A stretch of 64,000 nucleotides of DNA from CBDCGJ01 sp965238305 (GTDB lineage Bacteria > Pseudomonadota > Alphaproteobacteria > GCA-2731375): the NCBI GenBank assembly GCA_965238305.1, contig CBDEHK010000001.1, forward strand, positions 1,922,001 through 1,986,000. Reading direction: 5' to 3'. The notes beneath the pieces were generated by a model that saw nothing but the letters and a program-made list of their open reading frames with translations, had not been told where the DNA came from and did no database searches. Below, piece after piece: positions 24,585-32,655 of the stretch (position 1 is its first letter; each line of letters starts with the position of its first letter). A program made the translations under genes and the position numbers.

Positions 24585-25876
24585 TGCTGGCTTGTTATCG
24601 TTTCATCACCAAGATTGCGACGCCGGCGGTTCGGCTTTGGCTGAAGCGCCGACTGCAGCAGGGCAAAGAAGATAAGGACCGCTTTGACGAGCGGTTTGGT
24701 CACGCCGTTCGAATGAGACCGATCGGCCCTTTGATTTGGATCCACGGCGCTAGTGTCGGGGAATCAATATCTGCCCTGCCGTTGATTGAACAGCTGATTG
24801 CGCTGCCGAGTAAACCAACCGTGCTGGTGACAACCGGCACGGTTACGTCGGCTGCGTTGATGGCGGAACGATTACCGAAGAATGCCTTTCATCAATTTGT
24901 GCCGGTCGATCTGCCCGATGCCGTCGAGCGTTTTCTCGATCATTGGCAGCCGGATATTGCGGTGTGGATTGAGTCTGAATTCTGGCCGAACCTGCTTATG
25001 AATGTGCAGCGTAGAGGTATTCCGGCGATATTGTTAAATGGCCGGATGTCAAAGCGATCTTTTTCCAGCTGGCGTCGATACAGAAGTGCGATTGAAAAAA
25101 TATTATCGACGTTTGCGGTACGCTTTGCCCAAACCGAAGCCGATGGCGAACGACTACGCGAGCTTGGTGCGGGCGAGGTAAAGTTTGCAGGCGATCTAAA
25201 ATGGGCAGCGGCACCTTTGCCGGTCGACGGCGAAAATCTGTCGCGGTTGCGCGGTGTCATCGCCAACCGTCCAATTTGGTTGGTGGCAAGTACCCATGAT
25301 GGGGAAGAATTATTGATTGCGGATGCCCATCAAGAACTTCGGCAAAACCATCCGGATATCCTAACGATCCTGGTACCACGCCATCCCAATCGAGGCGACG
25401 AACTTGTGGCACAACTGACAGAGCGAAAACTGAGCGTTTGCCAACGCAGTCAACGGCAATATCCGGATATCGCGACAGATATCTATCTTGCCGACACGCT
25501 GGGTGAACTTGGATTATTCTATCGCTTGAGTGAGATCGTATTTGTTGGCGGATCGTTGGTCGCCCATGGTGGTCACAATCCGCTTGAGCCGGCGAAGCTC
25601 GATTGCGCAATCCTAACTGGACCGCACATTTTCAATTTCGAGGAGATTGTTGCAACCTTGCAAGCGCAACAGGCAATTGTGACTGCGTCGGATGCATCTG
25701 AACTTGCTAAGTTAGTAAGTGGTTTACTGCAAAACGACAGCGAAGTTCGTCGATTGGCGGCCGCGGCGTTGGCCTGTGCGGATGCTGGTGATCGCGTTGT
25801 CGGACAGGCAATCCAAACGATTGTTCAGCTGGTACCAGACCTGTCGGTGCCTGCAGGCGAAGAAGGCCCGCTATGA
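24581..25876 (+). CDS. waaA: 3-deoxy-D-manno-octulosonic acid (Kdo) transferase
   Basis: Membrane-associated glycosyltransferase (GT30) that adds Kdo from CMP-Kdo to the lipid IVA precursor. The 431-residue product has the N-terminal anchor region and the donor-domain start LIWIHGASVGESISALPLIE, whose glutamate is the likely base, EFWPNLL, LLNGRMSKRSFSSWRR, the central VASTHDGEE, and the nucleotide-site segment VFVGGSLVAHGGHNPLEPA. Both its start and end overlap neighbouring genes by four bases (ATGA), linking it with DUF374 and lpxK. How many Kdo residues it adds cannot be told from sequence. Confidence 0.95.
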   Translation: MMLACYRFITKIATPAVRLWLKRRLQQGKEDKDRFDERFGHAVRMRPIGPLIWIHGASVGESISALPLIEQLIALPSKPTVLVTTGTVTSAALMAERLPKNAFHQFVPVDLPDAVERFLDHWQPDIAVWIESEFWPNLLMNVQRRGIPAILLNGRMSKRSFSSWRRYRSAIEKILSTFAVRFAQTEADGERLRELGAGEVKFAGDLKWAAAPLPVDGENLSRLRGVIANRPIWLVASTHDGEELLIADAHQELRQNHPDILTILVPRHPNRGDELVAQLTERKLSVCQRSQRQYPDIATDIYLADTLGELGLFYRLSEIVFVGGSLVAHGGHNPLEPAKLDCAILTGPHIFNFEEIVATLQAQQAIVTASDASELAKLVSGLLQNDSEVRRLAAAALACADAGDRVVGQAIQTIVQLVPDLSVPAGEEGPL

Positions 25877-26859
25877 TCCGTACCCCGAAATTCTGGCAGC
25901 AGACCGGTGTTTTGCCAAATTTGTTGTCCCCGTTAGCACGGCTGAACGGGATGATTGGTCGCGCCCGCTGGCATCGGGCAAAACCCTGGGAGGCCCCGAT
26001 CCCGGTGATCTGCATTGGTAATTTGACCGCCGGTGGCAGTGGCAAAACGCCGACAGCACTGATGACGGCACGTTGTCTAATTCGTTTCGCGAAGGCGCCG
26101 CATTTCTTGACCCGTGGCTATGGCGGCGCCCTGCGTGGCCCGGTCCGCGTCAACCGCAAAATCCACAGTGCCCATGAGGTCGGGGATGAGGCTTTGTTAT
26201 TGGCAAAGCTGGCGCCAACTTGGGTTTCAAGAGACCGCATTGCCGGTGCGAAAGCGATAGCCGAAGCCGGCGCCAACGTCATCGTCATGGATGACGGCTA
26301 TCAAAACCCAAGTTTGGCGAAAAACCTGTCTATTCTAGTCATCGACCAGGGTTATGGTTTTGGCAATGGCCGCCTCATTCCGGCTGGGCCTTTGCGGGAA
26401 ACGCCTGATGACGGATTTGCGCGCGCCGATCTCATTGTCGCCATTCATAGCGGTGGTGAAGCGCCAGTCAAACTCGATTTCCCGGCTAACTTACCAATAT
26501 TCGAAGCGCGAATTGTCCCAACTCTATCTTCGGAACGATTTACCGGCCAGCGCTTATTTGGCTTTGCCGGGATCGGCCGTCCAGAAAAGTTTGCCGCAAC
26601 TTTGACCGACCTTGGCGTCGACCTTGTTGGCTTTCAAAGTTTTGCCGACCATCATACTTATTCTGAAGACGAAGTGATGCAAATCATTGAACACGCAGCA
26701 AAGTGTGACGCCCGCGCCGTTACGACCGAAAAAGACTGGGTTCGATTGCCGGCTCTGGCGCGCGAGATGGTAGATGTTGTAGAAGTCGATCTGGTGCTTG
26801 CGGCGGAAGCTGGATTTGTCGAGATGTTAAAAAAAGAATTTGCCAGGCCAAATGACTGA
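25873..26859 (+). CDS. lpxK: Tetraacyldisaccharide 4'-kinase
   Basis: Inner-membrane-associated kinase that phosphorylates the 4' position of the lipid A disaccharide to give lipid IVA. The 328-residue product has the membrane-proximal N-terminus, the P-loop segment CIGNLTAGGSGKTPTALM, the FLTRGYGG motif, GDEALLLAK and the conserved VIVMDDGYQNPSLAK (DDGxQ). The C-terminal TTEKDWVRLP motif is also present. It overlaps waaA by four bases and the following acyltransferase by eight bases. Presence of lpxK, waaA and an LpxL-type gene shows the cell makes Kdo-lipid A. Confidence 0.96.
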   Translation: MIRTPKFWQQTGVLPNLLSPLARLNGMIGRARWHRAKPWEAPIPVICIGNLTAGGSGKTPTALMTARCLIRFAKAPHFLTRGYGGALRGPVRVNRKIHSAHEVGDEALLLAKLAPTWVSRDRIAGAKAIAEAGANVIVMDDGYQNPSLAKNLSILVIDQGYGFGNGRLIPAGPLRETPDDGFARADLIVAIHSGGEAPVKLDFPANLPIFEARIVPTLSSERFTGQRLFGFAGIGRPEKFAATLTDLGVDLVGFQSFADHHTYSEDEVMQIIEHAAKCDARAVTTEKDWVRLPALAREMVDVVEVDLVLAAEAGFVEMLKKEFARPND

Positions 26860-27757
26860 ACCCAAGAATGATAAATATTCTCTGAAATTTCGTTTGCAAG
26901 CCCGCTTGGCGACCTTGTTCCTGTCCGGCTTCGGGCGGTTGTCGGTGCGATCAGCCTCTGACTTCGGCGGTTTCATCGCCAGGTACCTGATCGCGCCTTT
27001 GCCGTTTAGCCGTCGGGCAGATGAAAATCTGAAGCGCGTGATGCCAGAGCTGGACGCGCGCCAACGACGGACCATTATCCGTGATATGTGGGAAATGTTG
27101 GGTCGCACAGCAGGCGAATTGCCGCATACAAAGTCCATGCATATCGACGGCGTCGGTCCGGTGCCTATCGAAGTGGTTGGACGGGAAATTGTTGAACGGC
27201 TTCGCGCCGAAGGAAAACCGATCCTTTTCCCCAGCGCCCATCAGGCGAATTGGGAATTGTTACCGCTTGCCGCGCGCGACTTAGGGGCGCCGCTTCATGT
27301 TGTGTACCGAGCCGCCAACAACCCGTTGTTTGATGAAGCAATTGCCAAGTTTCGCGGCAATATTACGCTTAGTGTGGTGCCAAAGGGCGCTTCCGGCGCG
27401 CGGCAATTGATCGGCATATTAAAGCGCGGGGAATGTATCGGTATGCTGATCGATCAAAAAATGAACGATGGTATTTCGGTCCCGTTTTTTGGCGAGCCGG
27501 CGATGACGGCTCCGGCGATTGCGCAACTGGCGCGACGTCAGGACATTGCAATCATACCGGTGCAATGCGAGCGATTACCGGGTCCGGCTTTTCGTATCAC
27601 CTTCAACGAGCCGCTTTCAGCCAAGCGCAGCGATGATCGCGATCAGGATATCCGTGAGGTAATGACCGAACTTAATCAATTCATCGAAGGCTGCATTAGG
27701 CAGAATCCAGGGCAGTGGTTATGGCTGCATCGGCGCTGGCCGAAAAGAAAAGGCTAA
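26852..27757 (+). CDS. lpxL: Lipid A biosynthesis acyltransferase (LpxL/HtrB family)
   Basis: A 301-residue inner-membrane acyltransferase that adds a secondary acyl chain to Kdo-lipid A. The catalytic HX4E motif is in SAHQANWELLP; other conserved parts are VYRAANNPLFDEAI, the RQLIGILKRGECIGMLIDQK segment and GISVPFFGEPAMTAPAIAQL. The ATG at 26852 is preceded by a CCAGG site and overlaps the lpxK end by eight bases; a TTG four codons earlier is less likely. The chain position and acyl length are not readable, so lpxL versus lpxM remains a guess. It ends the lipid A block and converges on the M23 peptidase gene. Confidence 0.9.
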   Translation: MTEPKNDKYSLKFRLQARLATLFLSGFGRLSVRSASDFGGFIARYLIAPLPFSRRADENLKRVMPELDARQRRTIIRDMWEMLGRTAGELPHTKSMHIDGVGPVPIEVVGREIVERLRAEGKPILFPSAHQANWELLPLAARDLGAPLHVVYRAANNPLFDEAIAKFRGNITLSVVPKGASGARQLIGILKRGECIGMLIDQKMNDGISVPFFGEPAMTAPAIAQLARRQDIAIIPVQCERLPGPAFRITFNEPLSAKRSDDRDQDIREVMTELNQFIEGCIRQNPGQWLWLHRRWPKRKG

Positions 27758-27762
27758 GCAGC

Positions 27763-28590
27763 TCATTTTGGCATCGGCGGCACGACAAGCTGCGGGTCCA
27801 GCCTTTCTTTAAACCAGTTGAGGCGCCAATCGAGATGCGGGCCGGTCACCCGGCCGGTGGCGCCGACGGCGCCAATTCGATCCCCTTGCTTGACGACCTG
27901 TCTGACCTCAACGTCAACGGCGCTCAAATGAATATAAGTCGAGGTGATGCCATGCCCATGGTCGATTATGATCGAGCCGCCGGTGAAATATAGATCGTCT
28001 TCTGCCAAAGTGACGCGGCCGTCGCTTGTCGCCACAACAGGGGTGCCCGTTGGAACTGCGACATCGACGCCATAATGGGGACGCCGGGGTTGGCCATTCA
28101 ATATCCGCTGACTGCCATAAACACCGCTGATCGGGCCGGTTGCCGGCCATATGAAACCAGTTTCGAACCAAGCTTCAGCGGTATCGTGTGCGCGTGCGGC
28201 TGCTACCAACTTGCTCTCCCGGCGAATTCGTTGGAGTGCTTTTTCACCAGGCGAGACCATGGCTTTTTTCAGGCCATCGATGTGTTGGACTTTGTAGCTT
28301 CGTTTTTCAACCGAAAATTTGCGGCTGTGAGTTACGCCATCGGTTAAAGTGACGGCGATTGTCGCCATTTTTTCGTAATCGCGACCAAAGCCGAAAATGA
28401 ACCGTCCGCTGGCAGAAATACGGATAGGCTTGCCGTCGACCGTGACTTTGGCCCCAGAAGTGGTCTTGCCAATAATCATACTGCCTTGAATGAACGGGCC
28501 TTTGAATTGAACTGGGTATTCGTCAGCCATCGCTGTGGTGGCCCAGATCAGCGCCGCAATAATGCAGCTAAAGAAGGGAGCCTTGGCCAT
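27763..28590 (-). CDS. M23 family metallopeptidase (LytM/peptidoglycan endopeptidase-like)
   Basis: A secreted protein of 275 residues. A signal peptide (FFSCIIAALIWATTAMA) is followed by a beta-rich N-terminal domain and a C-terminal M23 domain. Zinc-site motifs are RRPHYGVDVAVPTGTPVVA (HxxxD) and IIIDHGHGITSTYIHLSAVD (HxH region), so the enzyme appears active, unlike degenerate EnvC-type factors. It probably cuts peptidoglycan cross-bridges in the periplasm. The ATG at 28590 has an AAAGGATG site just upstream; an ATG two codons earlier is possible. Its start overlaps the xseA end by 23 bases, which places it downstream of xseA on the same transcript. Confidence 0.92.
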   Translation of the reverse strand: MAKAPFFSCIIAALIWATTAMADEYPVQFKGPFIQGSMIIGKTTSGAKVTVDGKPIRISASGRFIFGFGRDYEKMATIAVTLTDGVTHSRKFSVEKRSYKVQHIDGLKKAMVSPGEKALQRIRRESKLVAAARAHDTAEAWFETGFIWPATGPISGVYGSQRILNGQPRRPHYGVDVAVPTGTPVVATSDGRVTLAEDDLYFTGGSIIIDHGHGITSTYIHLSAVDVEVRQVVKQGDRIGAVGATGRVTGPHLDWRLNWFKERLDPQLVVPPMPK

Positions 28591-30010
28591 CGTCATCCTT
28601 TGTTTTTTTGCGCTTTACTGGCTTCGGTTTGCGGCCGGACCCGGCGGTTTTGCCAGCGATGACAGCTTTGGTCGCACCGTCATAAAATTCGATTTTGATC
28701 GCTTGTCCGGCCGTGGTCGCCGCGACCCGTGTAAGGGGCCCGCCATCGTCTTCGCGGACCAGTGCAAAGCCTCGCTCTAGTACATTTTGGTAAGATAGCG
28801 ATTCCAGTAATTTACTTTGCAGGGCCAGGCGATTTTCGCTATCGCCTATGTGGCCACGATAAGCCCGGACAAGGCGTTCTGATTGCGTGCCGACAAGCTC
28901 ACCTTGGCGACGAATTTCTTGGCGCAATAAGGTTGGTCGGAACGCCGCAGTGATGGTGGCCAGGCGTTGCAAACGATCCGTGCGCAATCCTAACATCGCC
29001 CGGTTCAAACGCTCGCCAATGTCGTCGAAACGTTGCGTGGCGAGCGATAACAGTTCCCGTGGTCCGCGTAGACCGCGTGACAAGCTTTCGATTTCGCGCC
29101 GTCGATTTTCCACCAAACGCCCTGCCGCGGCGACTTGACGGGCATCCAAATCACGCAAACTGGCGGCAAGATCGGCCCGCACCGGCACGGCGATTTCCGC
29201 TGCTGCTGTCGGTGTTGGGGCGCGTTGATCGCTGGCATAATCAATCAAGGTGGTATCGGTTTCGTGCCCAACGGCGGAGATCAGTGGGATGGCGCTATTG
29301 GCAGCGGCGCGCACCACAATCTCTTCGTTGAAACCCCAAAGATCCTCAATCGAGCCGCCGCCACGGGCGACGATAATCAGATCCGGTCGGGGCACCGGTC
29401 CATCCGTAGGTAGATTGTTGAAACCATCGATCGCTGCGGCGACCTGAGCGGCCGCAGCTTCCCCCTGGACCAGAACCGGCCACAACAATACCTGTCGGGG
29501 AAAACGCTCGCGCAGACGATGCAGGATATCGCGGATCACCGCCCCGGTCGGCGAGGTCACAACACCAATGACTTTCGGCAGATAGGGTATCGGTTTCTTG
29601 CGCGCCGCTTCGAACAAACCTTCCGCCGCCAAACGTTTGCGGCGCTCTTCCAGCTGCGCCAGCAATGCCCCGATACCAGCTGGTTCCATCTGTTCGATGA
29701 CCAGCTGATATTTAGAGCGCGCGGGATAGGTCGATAGCTTGCCGGTGCAGATCACTTCCAGGCCGTCTTCGATGTTAAACCGAACACGTCCGGCAACGCC
29801 TTTCCAGCAAACCGAATCGATCACCGATTTTTCGTCTTTCAGCGCAAAATAGACATGTCCGGAGCGGGGCCGGGCCAGGCCGGAAATCTCGCCACGTACC
29901 CGGACATAGCCGAAGGTGTCCTCCACCGTCCGTTTCAAGGCAAATGAAAGCTCCGTCACCGAAAATTCCGGCAAGTTTGGGCTCGGATCCGTTGTATCGT
30001 TATTCGACAA
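28568..30010 (-). CDS. xseA: Exodeoxyribonuclease VII large subunit
   Basis: Catalytic large subunit of exonuclease VII, which trims single-stranded DNA to oligonucleotides in repair. The 480-residue product has an N-terminal OB-fold (EFSVTELSFALKRTVEDTFG, RSGHVYFALKDEKSVIDSV), the nuclease core with KVIGVVTSPTGAVIRDILHR, IIVARGGGSIEDLWGFNEE and SAVGHETDTTLIDYASDQRA, and a long coiled-coil C-terminal part. It begins with TTG (an AGGA site lies about eight bases upstream); no ATG occurs near the family start. The small subunit xseB is not in the window. It is divergent from purD with 95 bases between starts. Confidence 0.95.
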   Translation of the reverse strand: MSNNDTTDPSPNLPEFSVTELSFALKRTVEDTFGYVRVRGEISGLARPRSGHVYFALKDEKSVIDSVCWKGVAGRVRFNIEDGLEVICTGKLSTYPARSKYQLVIEQMEPAGIGALLAQLEERRKRLAAEGLFEAARKKPIPYLPKVIGVVTSPTGAVIRDILHRLRERFPRQVLLWPVLVQGEAAAAQVAAAIDGFNNLPTDGPVPRPDLIIVARGGGSIEDLWGFNEEIVVRAAANSAIPLISAVGHETDTTLIDYASDQRAPTPTAAAEIAVPVRADLAASLRDLDARQVAAAGRLVENRRREIESLSRGLRGPRELLSLATQRFDDIGERLNRAMLGLRTDRLQRLATITAAFRPTLLRQEIRRQGELVGTQSERLVRAYRGHIGDSENRLALQSKLLESLSYQNVLERGFALVREDDGGPLTRVAATTAGQAIKIEFYDGATKAVIAGKTAGSGRKPKPVKRKKTKDDDGQGSLL

Positions 30011-30105
30011 TCAAGTTGTCCTATCGAAGGATGTTTGTCCACGTGACCTATGCTACAAGACGAACAGACATTGCAAAAGCCTGGTTCGTCTCAAGTGAGC
30101 AAAAT

Positions 30106-31371
30106 ATGAAAGTTTTAGTCGTTGGTTCCGGTGGCCGAGAGCATGCCTTATGTTGGGCGCTGAAGAAATCTCCGAAAATTGACACACTTTACGCTGCGCC
30201 TGGCAATGGCGGCATCGCCAGTGTTGCGGATTGCGTGAACATAAACGTCAATGATCATCACGCCTTGATTGAATTTTGCGGTAAGAATCGGATTGATTTT
30301 GTCGTCGTTGGGCCGGAACAGCCGTTGGTTGAAGGGCTGGTCGATGCCTTGGATGATCTCGGCATCGCGGTCTTTGGCCCGAATCGCGCCGCCGCGATCT
30401 TGGAAGGCTCGAAAACCTTCACCAAAGATTTTTGCAGCCGGCACAATATTCCAACTGCTGCTTATCGCTGTTTCACCGACCTAACCGAAGCGGAAGCTTA
30501 CATTCGCGCCCAAGGGGCGCCGATTGTGGTGAAGGCGGATGGCCTCGCTGCCGGTAAAGGCGCCATCGTCTGCGCCACGGTGGATGAAGCCTTAACCGCA
30601 GCTGGCGATGTCCTGGGCGGCCTGTTCGGCCAAGCCGGCAATGAAATCGTTGTTGAGGAATTCATGGTTGGCGAAGAAGCCAGTTTTTTCGCCCTTTGTG
30701 ATGGTGACGCCGCCTTGCCGATGATCGGTGCGCAAGATCACAAACAGGTCGGTGACGGGGATACCGGACCGAATACCGGCGGCATGGGGGCCTATTCTCC
30801 GGCTCCGATTTTCGACGAGGCGATGCAGCGGATTGCGATGGAGCGCATTATCTTGCCGACTTTACGCGGCATGGCATCCGAAGGCCGTCCCTATAAGGGT
30901 GTGCTTTATGCCGGTTTCATGATCACCGATGAAGGTCCGAAATTGATTGAATATAATGTCCGTTTTGGCGATCCGGAATGTCAGGTGATCGTGGCCAGGC
31001 TCGAAAATGACCTCTTACCGGCTTTACAAGCCTGCGCCAACGGGACTTTGGATCAGATCGAATTAACCTGGCGCGACGAAAGTGCGGTTTGCGTTGTCAT
31101 GGCGGCGAACGGGTATCCCGGCAGCTATGATAAAGGGAGCAAAATCATAGGCCTGAACGACGCCGAAAGTATTACCGACGTCACCGTCTTTCATGCCGGG
31201 ACGGAACGCCAAAATGGTTCGATAGTGGCGAATGGCGGCCGGGTGCTCGGGGTGACGGCAATTGGCAGCGATACCGCACACGCAGTCGAAAAAGCCTATC
31301 GAGCGGTAGATGTCATTGATTGGCCGGGAGGCTTCTGTCGACGCGACATCGCTTGGCGCGCAATCAAATAA
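30106..31371 (+). CDS. purD: Phosphoribosylamine-glycine ligase (GARS)
   Basis: ATP-grasp enzyme for the second step of purine synthesis, joining glycine to phosphoribosylamine. It has 421 residues. Landmarks are the start MKVLVVGSGGREHALCWAL, VVGPEQPLVEGLVD, the ATP-grasp segments VVKADGLAAGKGAIVC and DHKQVGDGDTGPNTGGMGAY, and LIEYNVRFGDPECQ with the metal ligands. I choose the ATG at 30106, where the universal family start begins, with an AGTGAG site upstream; the open frame extends 54 codons further but that part overlaps the xseA start region. It is divergent from xseA. Confidence 0.97.
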   Translation: MKVLVVGSGGREHALCWALKKSPKIDTLYAAPGNGGIASVADCVNINVNDHHALIEFCGKNRIDFVVVGPEQPLVEGLVDALDDLGIAVFGPNRAAAILEGSKTFTKDFCSRHNIPTAAYRCFTDLTEAEAYIRAQGAPIVVKADGLAAGKGAIVCATVDEALTAAGDVLGGLFGQAGNEIVVEEFMVGEEASFFALCDGDAALPMIGAQDHKQVGDGDTGPNTGGMGAYSPAPIFDEAMQRIAMERIILPTLRGMASEGRPYKGVLYAGFMITDEGPKLIEYNVRFGDPECQVIVARLENDLLPALQACANGTLDQIELTWRDESAVCVVMAANGYPGSYDKGSKIIGLNDAESITDVTVFHAGTERQNGSIVANGGRVLGVTAIGSDTAHAVEKAYRAVDVIDWPGGFCRRDIAWRAIK

Positions 31372-31400
31372 AAATCAAAAATATTCGATGAATTCCTTGT

Positions 31401-31424
31401 AATTATCCGCTTGAAATGATAATT
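31401..31424. repeat. Inverted repeat in the promoter region of the diiron protein gene
   Basis: AATTATC (31401-31407) and GATAATT (31418-31424) form a perfect 7-base inverted repeat with a 10-base spacer that contains TTGAAA. It lies about 50 bases before the ATG of the ferritin-like gene, downstream of purD. It could be an operator for a dimeric regulator. No regulator gene is adjacent, and AT-rich repeats of this size can occur by chance. Confidence 0.35.
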
Positions 31425-31473
31425 CACGTGCTGAATATATCAAACTGATATACCATCTTTTAGGAGACACCGT

Positions 31474-32595
31474 ATGGCGGACCATATTACGCACGATCCG
31501 ATCTATGAAACCGTCGCGCCGGATAATTTCCGCGCGATGATTGAAGTTGAGCGCTACGGTCGCCGGACCGACGCGTTTGATGGCATTATTTCTGCGACCC
31601 ATGACCATTTTTGGGACCCGATGGATACGGCTTATATCGACTATGACGACAAGTCTTTCGATGCCAGCAAGCAGCTGATTATGCCGGCGGATCAAATCTT
31701 GGAACTGACCTCTGCCGTCGCCGATAAATTGGATGAGGGTCAACAGATCTCTCTCGGCAATCAGATCATGCGTTGGAACTTAAGCAACATTCTGCACGGT
31801 GAGCAGGGCGCGCTGTCTTTAAGTGCCAGCCTTTGTCATTTGCTGACCGATCCGGGCGCGCAGGAATACGCTGCCAACCAAACTCGCGAAGAAGCCCGTC
31901 ATGTCACTGGCTTCAGCCGCTATATCGAAAAACGTTGGGGCACCCCATTTCCGGTCGGCGATACCTTGGGAAATCTGTTAGACGAATTGGTGAGCGCGGA
32001 AGAAGTATACAAAAAACTGGTTGGCATGCAGCTCTTGGTCGAAGGCCTCGCCATGGGCGCTTTCGCCTCCATCCATTCCAAGACCTATGACCCGGTTTTG
32101 AAGCGCTTGACCCAATTGGTCATGACCGACGAAGCCTTCCACCACAAGTTCGGCAAAATTTGGGCCAACCGGACGATCCCGAAACTTTCTGAAGAAGAAC
32201 ATAATCGGGTCGAAGATTGGGCCGCGCGCTGCTTCGAAACGATCCTTTTTAATTTGATCAATGTCGAACAGAAAAAAGACATCTACGGTCAATTCGGTCT
32301 GGATTGGGAATGGGTTCGCGATGCCTGTCAGGAAGTCTTCACGGATGATGATCGCCGCGAGATGCTGAAGGAACAAACCAACATATTCCGCGTCTTGATC
32401 AAGACCCTGGTTAAAGCTGGCATCGTTTCCGACCGTACCCGTCAGATCTACGCCATGTGGGTCGATGTCGGCGAGATCGAAGGTGAAAGCGATGAAATGG
32501 TTGGCGACGCCATTGCCGCCCAAGGCATCGATTATTTGCGCGAAATCAACAACAAACGTCGGGTTATCGGTCAGAAGCCAGTGTTGGTCGCCTAA
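31474..32595 (+). CDS. Ferritin-like diiron-carboxylate protein of unknown reaction
   Basis: A 373-residue soluble, mainly helical protein. The spacing of metal ligands fits a four-helix carboxylate-bridged diiron site: E110 (ILHGEQGAL), E140-x-x-H143 (REEARHVTGF), E190 (LLVEGLAMG) and E220-x-x-H223 (TDEAFHHKFG). This is the E...ExxH...E...ExxH order of ribonucleotide reductase R2, AurF-type and acyl desaturase families. I do not recognise a named family. It is monocistronic with an AGGAG ribosome site, a repeat-containing upstream region and a strong terminator, suggesting good expression. N-oxygenase, hydroxylase, desaturase or oxidase activity are all possible. Confidence 0.82.
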   Translation: MADHITHDPIYETVAPDNFRAMIEVERYGRRTDAFDGIISATHDHFWDPMDTAYIDYDDKSFDASKQLIMPADQILELTSAVADKLDEGQQISLGNQIMRWNLSNILHGEQGALSLSASLCHLLTDPGAQEYAANQTREEARHVTGFSRYIEKRWGTPFPVGDTLGNLLDELVSAEEVYKKLVGMQLLVEGLAMGAFASIHSKTYDPVLKRLTQLVMTDEAFHHKFGKIWANRTIPKLSEEEHNRVEDWAARCFETILFNLINVEQKKDIYGQFGLDWEWVRDACQEVFTDDDRREMLKEQTNIFRVLIKTLVKAGIVSDRTRQIYAMWVDVGEIEGESDEMVGDAIAAQGIDYLREINNKRRVIGQKPVLVA

Positions 32596-32621
32596 CGCAT
32601 AGTAGAACATTTCGAGTTATG

Positions 32622-32655
32622 GCGGGTCTGAGTTCTTCTCAGGCCCGCTTTTTTA
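32622..32655 (+). terminator. Rho-independent terminator after the diiron protein gene
   Basis: GCGGGTCTGAG (32622-32632) pairs with CTCAGGCCCGC (32638-32648) through eleven pairs including one T-G wobble, with a five-base loop TTCTT and a run of six T on the plus strand. It lies 27 bases after the diiron gene stop. The right arm also contains the final codons of the convergent MFS gene. Confidence 0.9.
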
